From contig NC_014666.1 of NCBI RefSeq assembly GCF_000166135.1, positions 3,224,001 to 3,288,000 of the forward strand: a stretch of DNA of 64,000 nt, in the 5' to 3' direction. Below are positions 49,994 to 58,419 of this stretch, one piece after another; positions within the stretch are counted from its first letter, which is position 1, and each line of letters opens with the position of its first letter. Below the pieces are notes generated by a model, which saw only the letters and a list, made by a program, of their open reading frames with translations, did no database searches and had not been told where the DNA came from. The position numbers and the translations under genes are program-made. The DNA is from Pseudofrankia inefficax. Its GTDB lineage: Bacteria; Actinomycetota; Actinomycetes; Frankiales; Frankiaceae.

Positions 49994-51015
49994 CGACCAC
50001 CGAGGCCGAGGCTGTCGTCGCCGAGGGGCCGTACTTCGACGAGCTGACCGTGGGGCAGGTCTTCCGCTCCGCCCCGGGCCTGACGCTGACCGACGGGCTC
50101 GCCGACGCGCACCGCGCCATCGTCGGCGGGCGCCTCCCGCTGGCCCTCGACGCGGAGCTCGCCGCGCGGGTGACCGGCGCGGACCGGCCGGTCGCGGCGC
50201 CGAACGTCGTCTGGGACGTGGCGATCGGCCAGTCGACCGTGGTCACCCACCACGTGAAGGCCAACCTGTTCTACCGGGGGCTGGTGTTCCGCCGGGCCCC
50301 GCTGATCGGCGACACGCTGCGCACCGGCACCGAGGTCGTCGCGTTGCGGCAGAACAAGGCCCGGCCGGGCCGGCGGCCGACCGGCCTCGCCGTCCTGCGG
50401 ATCACCACCGTCGACCAGCACGCCCGCCCGGTGCTCGACTTCTGGCGGTGCGCCATGCTGCCGCTGCGCGACCCGGACCGGGCCACCGGCCACGGCGACG
50501 ACACCGACGCGGTCGGCGTGGCCCCGGCGCCGGCCCAGCTCGCCGCCGCGGTCGACGGCTGGGACCTGGCGCCTGTCGCCGACCTCGGAGCGGGACCCCG
50601 GTTCGCCGACCTGGCGGTCGGCCAGCGCTGGGTCGTCGGCGGCGGTGACGTCGTGTCCAGCGCCCCCGAGCTGGCCCGGCTGACGCTGAACGTCGCCCAG
50701 GTCCACCACGACGCGGCCGCGGCGGGCGGGCGGCGCCTCGTCTACGGCGGCCACACCATCGGGCTCGCGTTCGCCCAGGTGACCAGGGCCCTGCCGTCGC
50801 TGGTCACCGTCGCCGGCTGGGCGGGCTGCGATCACACCGGGCCCGTCCACGAGGGCGACACGCTGCGCGGCGAGATCACGGTCGAGCAGCTCTCGCCGCT
50901 GCCGGCCGGCGGTGGCCTCGCCCGGCTGCGCACGCTCGTGCGCGCCGACGCCGAGACACCCGGCGGACCGGCTCGCGACGTGCTCGACTGGCGCTTCTTC
51001 GCCGTCTTCCCCTGA
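49990..51015 (+). CDS. mch: 2-methylfumaryl-CoA hydratase (mesaconyl-C1-CoA hydratase), MaoC-like double hot-dog
   Basis: A 341-residue protein with two hot-dog modules. YFDELTVGQVFRSAPGLTLT opens the first, and VALRQNKARPGRRPTGLAVL with a following RCAMLPLRDPD is the Mch-type region. PRFADLAVGQRWVVGGGDVVS opens the second, with NVAQVHHDAAAAGGRRLVYG and GHTIGLAFAQ carrying the hydratase site (Asp/His, here in HHD...GGH). It interconverts mesaconyl-C1-CoA and beta-methylmalyl-CoA. GTG 49990 overlaps the mct stop. Together the two enzymes handle methylmalyl/mesaconyl-CoA, so glyoxylate plus propionyl-CoA assimilation is plausible. Confidence 0.82.
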   Translation: MTTTEAEAVVAEGPYFDELTVGQVFRSAPGLTLTDGLADAHRAIVGGRLPLALDAELAARVTGADRPVAAPNVVWDVAIGQSTVVTHHVKANLFYRGLVFRRAPLIGDTLRTGTEVVALRQNKARPGRRPTGLAVLRITTVDQHARPVLDFWRCAMLPLRDPDRATGHGDDTDAVGVAPAPAQLAAAVDGWDLAPVADLGAGPRFADLAVGQRWVVGGGDVVSSAPELARLTLNVAQVHHDAAAAGGRRLVYGGHTIGLAFAQVTRALPSLVTVAGWAGCDHTGPVHEGDTLRGEITVEQLSPLPAGGGLARLRTLVRADAETPGGPARDVLDWRFFAVFP

Positions 51016-51048
51016 CCGGCGAGCCGCCGGCGGCCCTGGTCCGCCGCG

Positions 51049-51624
51049 TCAGCGGGTGGGGCCGGCCGTCTCGGTGAGGCCGGCGACGAGGCGGTGCAGG
51101 GCCGGCAGGGCTGCGCGGATGCGGCCCTGGTCGACGTCGGTGAGCCGGCCGAGGACGTCGACGACGGCGTCGTGCAGGCCGCGCTCGACGCCCTCGACCT
51201 CCTTGCGGGCCTCGTCGGACAGGTAGAGCCGGGCGATCCTGCGGTCGCGGGGGTCGCCGCGCCGCTCGACGAGACCGGCGCCGACGAGGTCGGTCAGCAG
51301 GGTGGACAGGTTGTGTGGGCGCATCGCGAGGGCCTCGGCGGCGACCCGCACCGAGATCCCCGGCTGGCTCGCCAGCAGCCGCAGCACCTGGATGTGACGC
51401 GGGCGCAGCTTCTCGAACGCCGCCGGGGTGGCCGCCGGCTGCTGGTCTCCGACGGCCTGCCACAGCAGCCGGGCGGCTTCGACGACCTCGTCGGCGAGGC
51501 GTTCGGTGCGCCCGCCGCGGGTGGAGACGACGGTGGCGAGGTCGTTCGCGAGCCGCTCCGGGAAGACCGCCGCCCCGGTCGCCTGGCGGCGGGTGCCCGG
51601 CGCCGTCGGCGCGGGCGCGGTCAT
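51049..51624 (-). CDS. MarR-family transcriptional regulator
   Basis: A 191-residue winged-helix regulator from ATG 51624. LRPRHIQVLRLLASQPGISV then RVAAEALAMRPHNLSTLLTDL forms the helix-turn-helix, and LVERRGDPRDRRIARLYLSDE is the wing motif of MarR proteins. Flanking helices make the dimer interface. It is convergent with mch and could regulate the mct-mch pair in response to an acyl-CoA or aromatic ligand; this is inference. The longer GTG at 51726 lacks family similarity. Confidence 0.9.
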   Translation of the reverse strand: MTAPAPTAPGTRRQATGAAVFPERLANDLATVVSTRGGRTERLADEVVEAARLLWQAVGDQQPAATPAAFEKLRPRHIQVLRLLASQPGISVRVAAEALAMRPHNLSTLLTDLVGAGLVERRGDPRDRRIARLYLSDEARKEVEGVERGLHDAVVDVLGRLTDVDQGRIRAALPALHRLVAGLTETAGPTR

Positions 51625-52107
51625 CTCGCCGGCCCGGCCGGCTGGCTGCGGGCGATGGCTCTGATGGTGGCGACGGGCGGGGAGGTGGACCGCTCGCCCG
51701 GGAGAGGTTCCCTGAGGTGTCCGCACATCACACAGCCTGTTCTATCGGAGTTTCCTCCGCATTCGCCTGAGGTTTCCCGAACGTACCGGGAGTCAAGGCC
51801 CTCGCGCGCGGGGCGGACCGCGTGAGAAGGGTCTCCCGCCAGAGCTACTCTCGCTGGCGAGTAGCTTCCGGATTTGGCCCGCTAGATCCGGTTCGCGAGC
51901 GCTGGCCTGATTCGCGCCGGCCGCAGGGTGATGGACGCCGATGGCCTGCTTGCCGGCGGCGGGACGACGTCGGCTAATCTCAGGCGCCGTGACCAGGTAC
52001 GGAACGCGCTCCGGCGCCTCGCTGCGTGAGTTCTCGGGCCCGCGCAGCCCAGCCAGCGCCGCCGCCGATGCCCCGGCGGTCCCTCTCACCAGCCCGGCTG
52101 TCGCCGC
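51625..52107. other. 483-bp divergent spacer between MarR gene and uppP
   Basis: It contains the inverted repeat at 51843-51866 and a short CGGAG-N3-CTCCG-like repeat near 51745, about 120 bp upstream of the marR start. No coding frame is convincing. The region between 51700 and 51790 is AT-richer and probably promoter-bearing. Confidence 0.45.
51843..51866. other. Inverted repeat AGCTACTC-N8-GAGTAGCT
   Basis: Perfect 8-bp arms (51843-51850 and 51859-51866) with an eight-base loop lie about 240 bp before uppP. It could be a small hairpin or a regulator-binding site. Confidence 0.45.
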
Positions 52108-52992
52108 GTGAACTGGTTTCAGGGTGGTGCCCTCGGCCTGGTCCAGGGGCTGACCGAGTTCCTTCCCGTCTCCTCCAGCGCGCACCTGCGGATCGTGGCC
52201 GCGCTCGCCGGCTGGGACGACCCCGGCGCGGCGTTCACCGCCGTCAGCCAGATCGGCACCGAGACGGCGGTCCTGCTCTACTTCCGCAAGGACATCGCCC
52301 GGATCGTGGCGGCCTGGGCCCGGTCGTTGCGGGACCCGAAGATGCGCCAGACGTTGGACGCCCGGATGGGCTGGCTCATCATCATCGGGTCGATCCCGGT
52401 CTGCCTGCTCGGTGTGACGCTGAAGAACACCATCGAGGGGCCGTTCCGCGACCTTCGACTCATCGCGATGACGCTGATCGTGCTCGGCCTGATCCTCGGC
52501 GCCGCCGACCTCTACGCCTCCCAGGCTGGTCGGCGGGGCCGGCACGCCTTCCCGCGCCGCCGCAAGACGGTCGAGGATCTGACCGTCCGCGACGGGCTGA
52601 TCTACGGCTTGTGCCAGTCGCTGGCGCTGGTCCCGGGGGTGTCCCGGTCGGGGGCGACCGTCAGCGGTGGCCTGTTCCTCGGCTACACCCGCGAGGCGGC
52701 CGCGCGGTACTCGTTCCTGCTCGCGATCCCGGCCGTGCTCGCCTCCGGCCTGTTCGAGCTGAAGGACGTCCCGGGCAGCAATGTCGCCTGGGGGCCCACG
52801 GTGCTCGCCACGGCGATCGCGTTCGTGGTCGGCTACTCGGCGATCGCCTGGTTCCTGCGTTACATCTCCACCAAGAGCTTCGCGCCGTTCGTCATCTACC
52901 GGGTCGCGCTCGGCATCCTGCTGCTGGTCCTGATCGCCAGCGGCCACCTCGACGCCCACGCCGCTGAGACACCACCGTCCTCGGCCGGCTAG
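52108..52992 (+). CDS. uppP: Undecaprenyl-diphosphatase UppP (BacA)
   Basis: A 294-residue membrane enzyme with about eight helices. The UppP signatures are present: GLVQGLTEFLPVSSSAHLRI (about 10-29, with the catalytic Glu) and LALVPGVSRSGATVSGGLFLG (about 170-190, PGxSRSG). It recycles undecaprenyl pyrophosphate for cell-wall synthesis and gives bacitracin resistance. GTG 52108 begins where homology begins. The YxSxQAGRRGR loop and C-terminal tail are normal. It is the usual actinobacterial UppP. Confidence 0.96.
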   Translation: MNWFQGGALGLVQGLTEFLPVSSSAHLRIVAALAGWDDPGAAFTAVSQIGTETAVLLYFRKDIARIVAAWARSLRDPKMRQTLDARMGWLIIIGSIPVCLLGVTLKNTIEGPFRDLRLIAMTLIVLGLILGAADLYASQAGRRGRHAFPRRRKTVEDLTVRDGLIYGLCQSLALVPGVSRSGATVSGGLFLGYTREAAARYSFLLAIPAVLASGLFELKDVPGSNVAWGPTVLATAIAFVVGYSAIAWFLRYISTKSFAPFVIYRVALGILLLVLIASGHLDAHAAETPPSSAG

Positions 52993-53063
52993 CGCCGCGT
53001 CGCCGCCGACGGCCGGGTAGCTGTCGTCGCGTCTGCCAAGGTTCACCTCGTCCCAAGGCTGAC

Positions 53064-53140
53064 AAGATCGCTGTTTTCGCCCTCGCAGGGCTGTAATCGC
53101 CCGCGGTTTGTAACCGCGTGAGGGCCGAAACAGCGATCAA
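53064..53140. repeat. Dispersed palindromic repeat, copy 1
   Basis: Arms GATCGCTGTTTTCGCCCTC (53066-53084) and GAGGGCCGAAACAGCGATC (53120-53138) match at 17 of 19 positions; between them CGCGGTT-TGT-AACCGCG forms an inner perfect 7-bp hairpin. A related element occurs at 58286-58364. Both lie in intergenic DNA next to broken or frameshifted genes. Confidence 0.65.
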
Positions 53141-53181
53141 GCCAGCGGGCGGACCCGGCCGGATACGTACCAGGTCGCGTC

Positions 53182-53678
53182 CTATTCGGAGAGGACGTCC
53201 TGGACGTTCGTCGCGGTGAGGGAGCGATGGAACCAGGTGTCGAGCTGGTCGAGCTCTCCACAGCCGAGGACCTTCTCGCGCAGCTCGTCCGGCACCTCGA
53301 TGCCGCGGGCGGCGAGCACCGCCAGAAGCGCCTCCCGCTTGGCCTCGGCCTTGCCTTCGGCCTTGCCCGCCGCCATGCCTTCGGCCTTGCCTTCTCCAGG
53401 GCCGCCGCGTAGAACTTCCACACGGGCCACTTCTCTCGTAGCCAGCGGCGCTGTACCTCGACCACGATGGCGTAGAGCGGATTTCCGGTCCGGCTGAAGA
53501 CCAGCGTGTTGTCCGCGTGGTAGGTCGTCGGCGGGTTCTTCGGGAACGCGGTCGGCCCACGGTGGGCGTCGTCGTGCTTCGGCAGGCCGATCTTGAAGAT
53601 GCGGTCGAGCAGCTCAGCGAGCGTGCTCGGATGGTCCGCGAACCCCATGACCGGCGCCTCGTGCTCCAGGCTCGGCAA
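53182..53678 (-). pseudogene. Broken Rpn/PD-(D/E)XK-like transposase-nuclease family gene
   Basis: Two frames share one decayed gene. The 5' part starts at TTG 53678 after AGGAGG, or ATG 53648, and reads EHEAPVMGFADHPSTLAELL, then FSRTGNPLYAIVVEVQRRW, the nuclease-core region of a family common in Frankia. The 3' part, in another frame, starts near 53430: GEGKAEGMAAGKAEGKAEAK, then LLAVLAARGIEVPDELREKV and LDQLDTWFHRSLTATNVQDV, the family's repetitive tail. The central catalytic region is missing, so a deletion with frameshift destroyed it. The reported short ORFs are fragments, not intact genes. Confidence 0.7.
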
Positions 53679-53780
53679 GACGCCTCCTGACTGTCGGCCC
53701 CCGGCTGCTGGCCCCACACCGTCAATGTCCGGAGAAATCCCTGACGTGATCTCAGATCGCACCCCGGGTGTCGGGTCCAG

Positions 53781-53800
53781 CACTGTCTGAGTCGACAGTG
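53781..53800. other. Inverted repeat CACTGTC-N6-GACAGTG
   Basis: Perfect 7-bp arms (53781-53787; 53794-53800) with a TGAGTC centre lie about 100 bp upstream of the broken nuclease gene start. It may be an old operator of that gene. Confidence 0.45.
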
Positions 53801-53933
53801 TACAGCAAGGCGATCAAAGCGGGCGAAGCGGTCAGGTGCATCTGCCGGCTCTCGGCCGAGCGGCGTCCCTGGCTGGCGCTCTGAGCGGCAGCGCTGGGTC
53901 GGGACCTCCTGGCGCCGCGTCAGGCCGTTGCGG

Positions 53934-55142
53934 TCAGGAGCGGTGGCGGCGCAGGTCGGGGAGTTTGCGCACCCAGGGACGGGCCCGGTCCGCCAGGTCG
54001 GCCAGGCGGGTGACGGTCGACCTCGGGTCCTGCGGCTGCTGAGCCTGAAGTGGGGGCTCGGGGGTTGCCCAGGGCGCCGGGGGCGTCAAAGGCGCCGGAG
54101 GTGAGGCTGGGGGCGGCGTTGGGGCTGGGGGTGGCGCTTGCCCTGCGGGCGGCGAAGGGGCCGGCCGCCGGCCGGCGCCGGGGGGCGCGAGCGGGAGGAG
54201 CGCGGCGGTGCCGATGGGGAGCTGCTGGGTCGCCTCGCCGTCCAGCTCGGCGGGCTCGGCGGTCGCGTCGGCCTCGGCGGCCACGTCCATGAGGCCGAGC
54301 AGCAGCTCGCGGGCCGGGGGACGGCGGGCGGGGTCCTTCGCGAACGCGCGGGCGACGACGGGGCGCAGCGCGGCGGGCAGGCCGGTCAGGTCGGGCGGGT
54401 CGTGCATCACCCGGCGCAGCAGCTCCATCAGGGACGGCTCGCCGAACGGGGGCCGGCCCGTGGCGGCGAAGGTGACGATGGCGCCCCAGGCGTGCACGTC
54501 GGTCGCGGTGGTCGCGGGCAGGTCGCGGGCCTGCTCGGGGGCCATGAAGACCGGCGTGCCGAGCCGGCCGACGGTGATGTTCGTGGCGTCGTCGAGCGGG
54601 CGGCAGATCCCGAAGTCGATCACCCGCCAGCCGGACCGCGAGAGCATGATGTTGCCGGGCTTCAGGTCCCGGTGGATGACGCCGGCCGCGTGGATGGCGG
54701 TCAGCGCCGAGGCGACCGAGACCGCGAGCCGCTCGAGCTCGGCTGGCGGCAGCGGCCCGCTCTGCTCGACGGCGGTGCCCAGGGTCGGGCCGTCGATGAA
54801 CTCCGTCACCAGGTATGGCCGTGGCGCGGCGACGTCGACGTCGAGGACCTCGGCGGTGCAGAACCGGGCCACCCGCCGGGCCGCCCGCGCCTCCCGGCGG
54901 AACCGCTCCCGGAACGCCGGCAGCTGGGCCAGGTCCTCGTCGATCACCTTGACCGCGACCAGCGGCCCGGTCTCGGTGCGCCCGGGCCGGCTGGTGGCGT
55001 CCGGGTCGGTGTTCTCGGTGAGGCGGCGGGCGAGGTAGACCGAGCTCATCCCGCCTTTCCCGAGCAGCCCCAGCACCCGGTACGGGCCGATCCGGCGCGG
55101 GTCACCCGGCCCGAGGGGCATCACGTCCGGCAGCCCGACCAC
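53934..55142 (-). CDS. Hanks-type serine/threonine protein kinase (cytosolic)
   Basis: A 402-residue kinase. The catalytic domain (about 18-285) has the Gly-loop LLGKGGMSSVYLA, invariant lysine K65 (LVAVKVI), catalytic HRDLKPGN with D159, DFG at 176-178 (VIDFGIC) and APEQAR. The rest is a Pro/Ala-rich linker with a short basic tail (VRKLPDLRRHRS). No transmembrane helix or PASTA domain is present, unlike PknB, so it is cytosolic and its sensory input is unclear. GTG 55142 is used; ATG 55121 is possible. It diverges from the WYL regulator, which may be its context. Confidence 0.92.
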   Translation of the reverse strand: MVGLPDVMPLGPGDPRRIGPYRVLGLLGKGGMSSVYLARRLTENTDPDATSRPGRTETGPLVAVKVIDEDLAQLPAFRERFRREARAARRVARFCTAEVLDVDVAAPRPYLVTEFIDGPTLGTAVEQSGPLPPAELERLAVSVASALTAIHAAGVIHRDLKPGNIMLSRSGWRVIDFGICRPLDDATNITVGRLGTPVFMAPEQARDLPATTATDVHAWGAIVTFAATGRPPFGEPSLMELLRRVMHDPPDLTGLPAALRPVVARAFAKDPARRPPARELLLGLMDVAAEADATAEPAELDGEATQQLPIGTAALLPLAPPGAGRRPAPSPPAGQAPPPAPTPPPASPPAPLTPPAPWATPEPPLQAQQPQDPRSTVTRLADLADRARPWVRKLPDLRRHRS

Positions 55143-55370
55143 CCCGTCCCAGCGACGTGACGCCAGGCGTCGCCTCGCGCGCCGGCTCCTTGCACGGATC
55201 TTCCTCCCCGGAGGCTATCTCCCCGGTCCTCGGCGACGTAGGCCCGCCGGCCCCCGGACCGGTGACGGTTCTGCTCCTCGACCGGCCGATTGCGGCCAGC
55301 TTCTGGCCCCATTCGACGGCATGCTGGAGGCGTGCCGGACCCGGACCGCCCGCCTTCCGAGGAGACAGCC

Positions 55371-56645
55371 GTGCCTGACAAGCCCGTGGTGCCCAACGAG
55401 CCAGGCCGGCCCACCGAGCCGGGCCCGCCCAGGAAGCCGGTCGCGACCGAGAAGCGCGACGCCTTCGACGAGACCGGCGGTCCGGGCGAGGCGGACGACG
55501 CAACCGGTCACGCCGGGTCGCCGGGCACCTCGCCGAGCGCGCGGATGCTCCGGCTGCTGGCGCTGCTGCAGACCCACCGGTACTGGGCCGGGGCGGAGCT
55601 GGCCGACCGGCTGGCCGTGAGCGCCCGGACGCTGCGGCGCGACGTCGAGCGGCTGCGCGAGCTGGGCTACCCCGTGCGGGCCAGCCGGGGCGTGGCCGGC
55701 GGTTACCAGCTGAAGGCCGGCGCGGCCGTGCCGCCGCTGCTGCTGGACGACGACGAGGCAGTCGCGATCATCGTCGGGCTGCGCGCGGCGGTCACCGGCT
55801 CGGTGGCCGGGATCGAGGAGGCCTCGGTGCGGGCGCTGGCGAAGGTGATCCAGGTGATCCCGCGCCGGCTGCGGCACCGCGCCGACGCCCTCGGCGCCTA
55901 CACGGTGCCGGTGGCGGTCGCCGGCCCGCCCGTCGACGCCGCGCTGCTGACGGCGCTGGCGCTCGCGGCGCGGGCCGACGAACAGGCGCGGTTCGACTAC
56001 ACCGACCGGGAGGGCAAGGCCAGCCGCCGCCGGGTCGAGCCGCACCGGCTGGTGTCGCTGGGCGGTCGCTGGTACCTCGTCGGATTCGACGTGGACCGGG
56101 ACGACTGGCGGACGTTCCGGCTTGACCGGATCGCCGGGCCGCTGACGACCGGCCCGCGGTTTCGGCCCCGCGAGCTGCCGGGCGGCGACGCCGCCGCGTT
56201 CGTGCGCGCGGCCGTGCGGACCGGGCCGTCCCGGGAGAGCCACCAGGTCGAGGTGCTCGTCGACGCGCCGGTGGAGGCGGTCGCCCGGGTCGTCGGCCGC
56301 TGGGGGACCGCCGAGCCGGCTGGGGACCCGGGGCCGGCTGGGGACGTTGGGCCGGCCGGGGACGCGGGGTCGGGCCGGTGCCGGCTGCGGATGGCCGCCG
56401 ACGACCTGGCCTGGCCCGCGCTCGTGCTCACCCGGGTCGGCGCGCCGTTCACGGTCGTCGGGCCGCCGGCCTTCGCCGAGCACGTCCGCGCCGTTGGGCG
56501 CCTGTTCGCCGCGGCGTCCCGGTCCGCGGCGTCGCTGTCCACGGCGTCGCTGTCCTCGGCGTCGCCGCCCACGGCGTCGCCGTCCACGGCCTCCCGGCCC
56601 TCGCCCGCCGAGGTCAGCGGCCCTGCGGGCGGTAGCAGGCCATGA
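55371..56645 (+). CDS. WYL-domain transcriptional regulator (HTH_11 + WYL)
   Basis: A 424-residue protein from GTG 55371, six bases after GAGGAGA. A 55-residue Pro-rich N-terminal tail precedes the winged helix, ARMLRLLALLQTHRYWAGAE then SARTLRRDVERLRELGYPV (about 58-105). The WYL domain (about 205-260) contains RWYLVGFDVDRDDWRTFRLD with the ligand-binding W-Y-L triplet. WYL proteins bind nucleic acid or nucleotide ligands and often regulate defence or DNA-damage genes. A Ser/Ala/Thr-Pro repeat tail (about 380-420) comes from GTCGCCGTCC-type DNA repeats. Its end overlaps the convergent TetR gene by 32 bp. Confidence 0.9.
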   Translation: MPDKPVVPNEPGRPTEPGPPRKPVATEKRDAFDETGGPGEADDATGHAGSPGTSPSARMLRLLALLQTHRYWAGAELADRLAVSARTLRRDVERLRELGYPVRASRGVAGGYQLKAGAAVPPLLLDDDEAVAIIVGLRAAVTGSVAGIEEASVRALAKVIQVIPRRLRHRADALGAYTVPVAVAGPPVDAALLTALALAARADEQARFDYTDREGKASRRRVEPHRLVSLGGRWYLVGFDVDRDDWRTFRLDRIAGPLTTGPRFRPRELPGGDAAAFVRAAVRTGPSRESHQVEVLVDAPVEAVARVVGRWGTAEPAGDPGPAGDVGPAGDAGSGRCRLRMAADDLAWPALVLTRVGAPFTVVGPPAFAEHVRAVGRLFAAASRSAASLSTASLSSASPPTASPSTASRPSPAEVSGPAGGSRP

Positions 56646-57264
56646 TCTGGGTGACCTGGGCCGGGTCGAGCGCCGAGGCCGGCAGCGGGCTCGGGGCGTC
56701 GCGGCTGGTCCGCAGGCCGTCGAGCATGATGGCCAGGAAGCGCCGCCAGGACTCGGGGGCCACGTCGCGGGTGAAGTCGGCGACGGCGGTCAGCATCAGC
56801 TGGACCAGCCCGAGGTCCGTGCCGGCGACGTCGGGCCGCAGCTGGCCGGCCCGCTGGGCCCGCTCGACCAGGGCGAAGAACAGCGGCCCGATCCGGTCCC
56901 GGTCGGCGGAGATCCGGGCCCGCCCGTGCGCCGTCGAGAAGACCAGCTCCTTGAGGCCGCGGTCGGCGACCTGGCGGGCGGTCGCCTGATCGAGGAAGGA
57001 CACCAGCCCGCTCCACGGGTCCTCGTCGCGCAGGCATTCCTCGGCGAGCTCCACCAGCTTGCCGATCCGGTCCTCGAACAGGGCCTCGATCAGCAGCTCC
57101 TTGGTCGGGAACCGCCGGTAGAACGTGCCGATGCCCACCCCGGACCGCCGGGCGATCTCATCGGTCGTGACGTCGAGGCCCTGCTCGGCGAACGCCGCCG
57201 CCGCGCCCTCCAGAATTCGCCGGCGGTTACGTTCGGCGTCCCGCCGCAGCGGCCGGTGCGCCAT
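56614..57264 (-). CDS. TetR-family transcriptional regulator
   Basis: A 216-residue regulator from ATG 57264. RRDAERNRRRILEGAAAAFA then TTDEIARRSGVGIGTFYRRFPTKEL is the DNA-binding domain (residues about 8-54). The C-terminal helical domain is of normal length and shows no extension. It lies 71 bp downstream of the pirin gene on the same strand, so the two probably share a transcript. The inverted repeat upstream of pirin (58172-58189) may be its operator. Ligand unknown. Confidence 0.92.
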   Translation of the reverse strand: MAHRPLRRDAERNRRRILEGAAAAFAEQGLDVTTDEIARRSGVGIGTFYRRFPTKELLIEALFEDRIGKLVELAEECLRDEDPWSGLVSFLDQATARQVADRGLKELVFSTAHGRARISADRDRIGPLFFALVERAQRAGQLRPDVAGTDLGLVQLMLTAVADFTRDVAPESWRRFLAIMLDGLRTSRDAPSPLPASALDPAQVTQIMACYRPQGR

Positions 57265-57335
57265 GGCCGTCTGCTCCGTCACATCGCTGATCGTAGCCGC
57301 CGGCCTCGTCAGCCACCTTCGGTCGAGCGACCCGG

Positions 57336-58112
57336 CTAGGCGCGGACGGAGGCGTGCATCTCCCAGACCAGGATCTCGCTCGGCTCGGTCGCGGTGACGG
57401 TGTGGCCGCCGGTCGCGGTGAAGCGGACGGCGTCGCCCTGGCCCAGCGCGCCCGCGCCCTCCAGGGACACCGTGCCCTTCGGGACGAACAGGTGCAGGAA
57501 CGGCGCGTCGGGCAGGGTCACGGACCGGCCCGGCTCCAGGCGGGCGGCGTGCAGGGCGGCGTACTTGTTCGAGATGCGGATGGCCGCCTGGTCGGCGTCC
57601 CGCTCCAGGCCGGACGCGACTGTCACCAGGCCGCCCGCGAGCAGCTCGCCGTCGATCTCCAGCTGCTCGTAGCCGGGCTCGACGCCGGCCGCGTCGGGGA
57701 CGACCCACATCTGGACGAAGTGCACGGGCTCGGTGTGCTCGTCGGCGCCGGTCAGCCGCCAGGCGTCGTTCTTCTCGGAGTGCAGGATGCCGGTACCGGC
57801 GCTCATCCGCTGGGCCAGGCCCGGGTAGATGACGCCCGAGGTGCCGATCGAGTCCTGGTGGACGAGGGCGCCCGACAGCACCCAGGTGACGATCTCCATG
57901 TCCCGGTGCGGGTGCGTCTCGAAGCCGGTGCCCGGCGCGACGATGTCGTCGTTGTTGACCAGCAGCAGGCCGTGGTGGGTGTTGGCCGGGTCGTAGTGGT
58001 GCCCGAACGAGAACGAGTGCTTGGAGTCGAGCCAGCCGATCCGGGTCGCGGACCGGTCGTCCGCGCGCCGGATGTCGACGCTGGCCTCGCGGTTCGTGGT
58101 CGCAGCAGCCAT
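57336..58112 (-). CDS. Pirin family protein (cupin-type, putative quercetinase)
   Basis: A 258-residue double cupin from ATG 58112. Iron-binding residues of pirins are conserved in ETHPHRDMEIVTWV (H-x-H) and TGILHSEKND (H and E). SKHSFSFGHHYDP at the start is diagnostic. Pirins act as quercetin 2,3-dioxygenase-like enzymes or redox-sensitive regulators. The C-terminal half has the second cupin with RFTATGGHTVTATEPSEIL. An inverted repeat upstream and the downstream TetR gene suggest local control, perhaps by phenolic ligands. Confidence 0.94.
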   Translation of the reverse strand: MAAATTNREASVDIRRADDRSATRIGWLDSKHSFSFGHHYDPANTHHGLLLVNNDDIVAPGTGFETHPHRDMEIVTWVLSGALVHQDSIGTSGVIYPGLAQRMSAGTGILHSEKNDAWRLTGADEHTEPVHFVQMWVVPDAAGVEPGYEQLEIDGELLAGGLVTVASGLERDADQAAIRISNKYAALHAARLEPGRSVTLPDAPFLHLFVPKGTVSLEGAGALGQGDAVRFTATGGHTVTATEPSEILVWEMHASVRA

Positions 58113-58171
58113 GGTGGCTGTCCGTCCTCTCTGGTGCGGTGTTTCTGGTCCGGTGTTCATGTTCTGCCAGG

Positions 58172-58189
58172 TAGTTGCTGATGCAACTA
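58172..58189. promoter_or_regulatory. TAGTTGC-TGAT-GCAACTA inverted repeat, putative TetR operator
   Basis: Perfect 7-bp arms with a four-base centre lie 60 bp upstream of the pirin start, in the position of a promoter-overlapping operator. The spacing fits a TetR dimer; the partner could be the TetR gene after pirin. Confidence 0.55.
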
Positions 58190-58285
58190 TCTAAACGGCC
58201 CCCTCGCCGCGGCATTCCCTGGTCGCCGCGGCCGCCTGCGGCGGCAGCCCGCGCGACGGCGGTCCGGGCGGCGGGCGCCGGCCAC

Positions 58286-58364
58286 AAGATCGCGGTCTTG
58301 GCCTTCGAATGGTCGCTCCGGGGCGGGCGTTCAGGACCGTATGAGGGCCGAATCGGCGATCTTC
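58286..58364. repeat. Dispersed palindromic repeat, copy 2
   Basis: Arms from GATCGCGGTCTTGGCCTTC (58288-58306) and GAGGGCCGAATCGGCGATC (58343-58361) match at 14 of 19 positions and resemble the element at 53064-53140, notably TGAGGGCCGAAwCrGCGATC. It lies just before hypF. Confidence 0.5.
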
Positions 58365-58419
58365 GCGCTGTCGCCGATGGTGGCGGGCTGGTTGGGGGAT
58401 GGCTGGGAACACTGTCGCC

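Larger units (their letters stand above)
58113..58419. other. Spacer between pirin and hypF with inverted repeat and dispersed element
   Basis: It contains TAGTTGC-TGAT-GCAACTA (58172-58189) and the second dispersed palindromic element (58286-58364). No small gene is supported. Confidence 0.5.

Noticed and set aside
53182-53430. An independent 82-residue gene starting MARVEVLRGG.
   Set aside because: It is the repetitive C-terminal tail of the nuclease family continuing the upstream fragment in another frame, so it is treated as part of the pseudogene.
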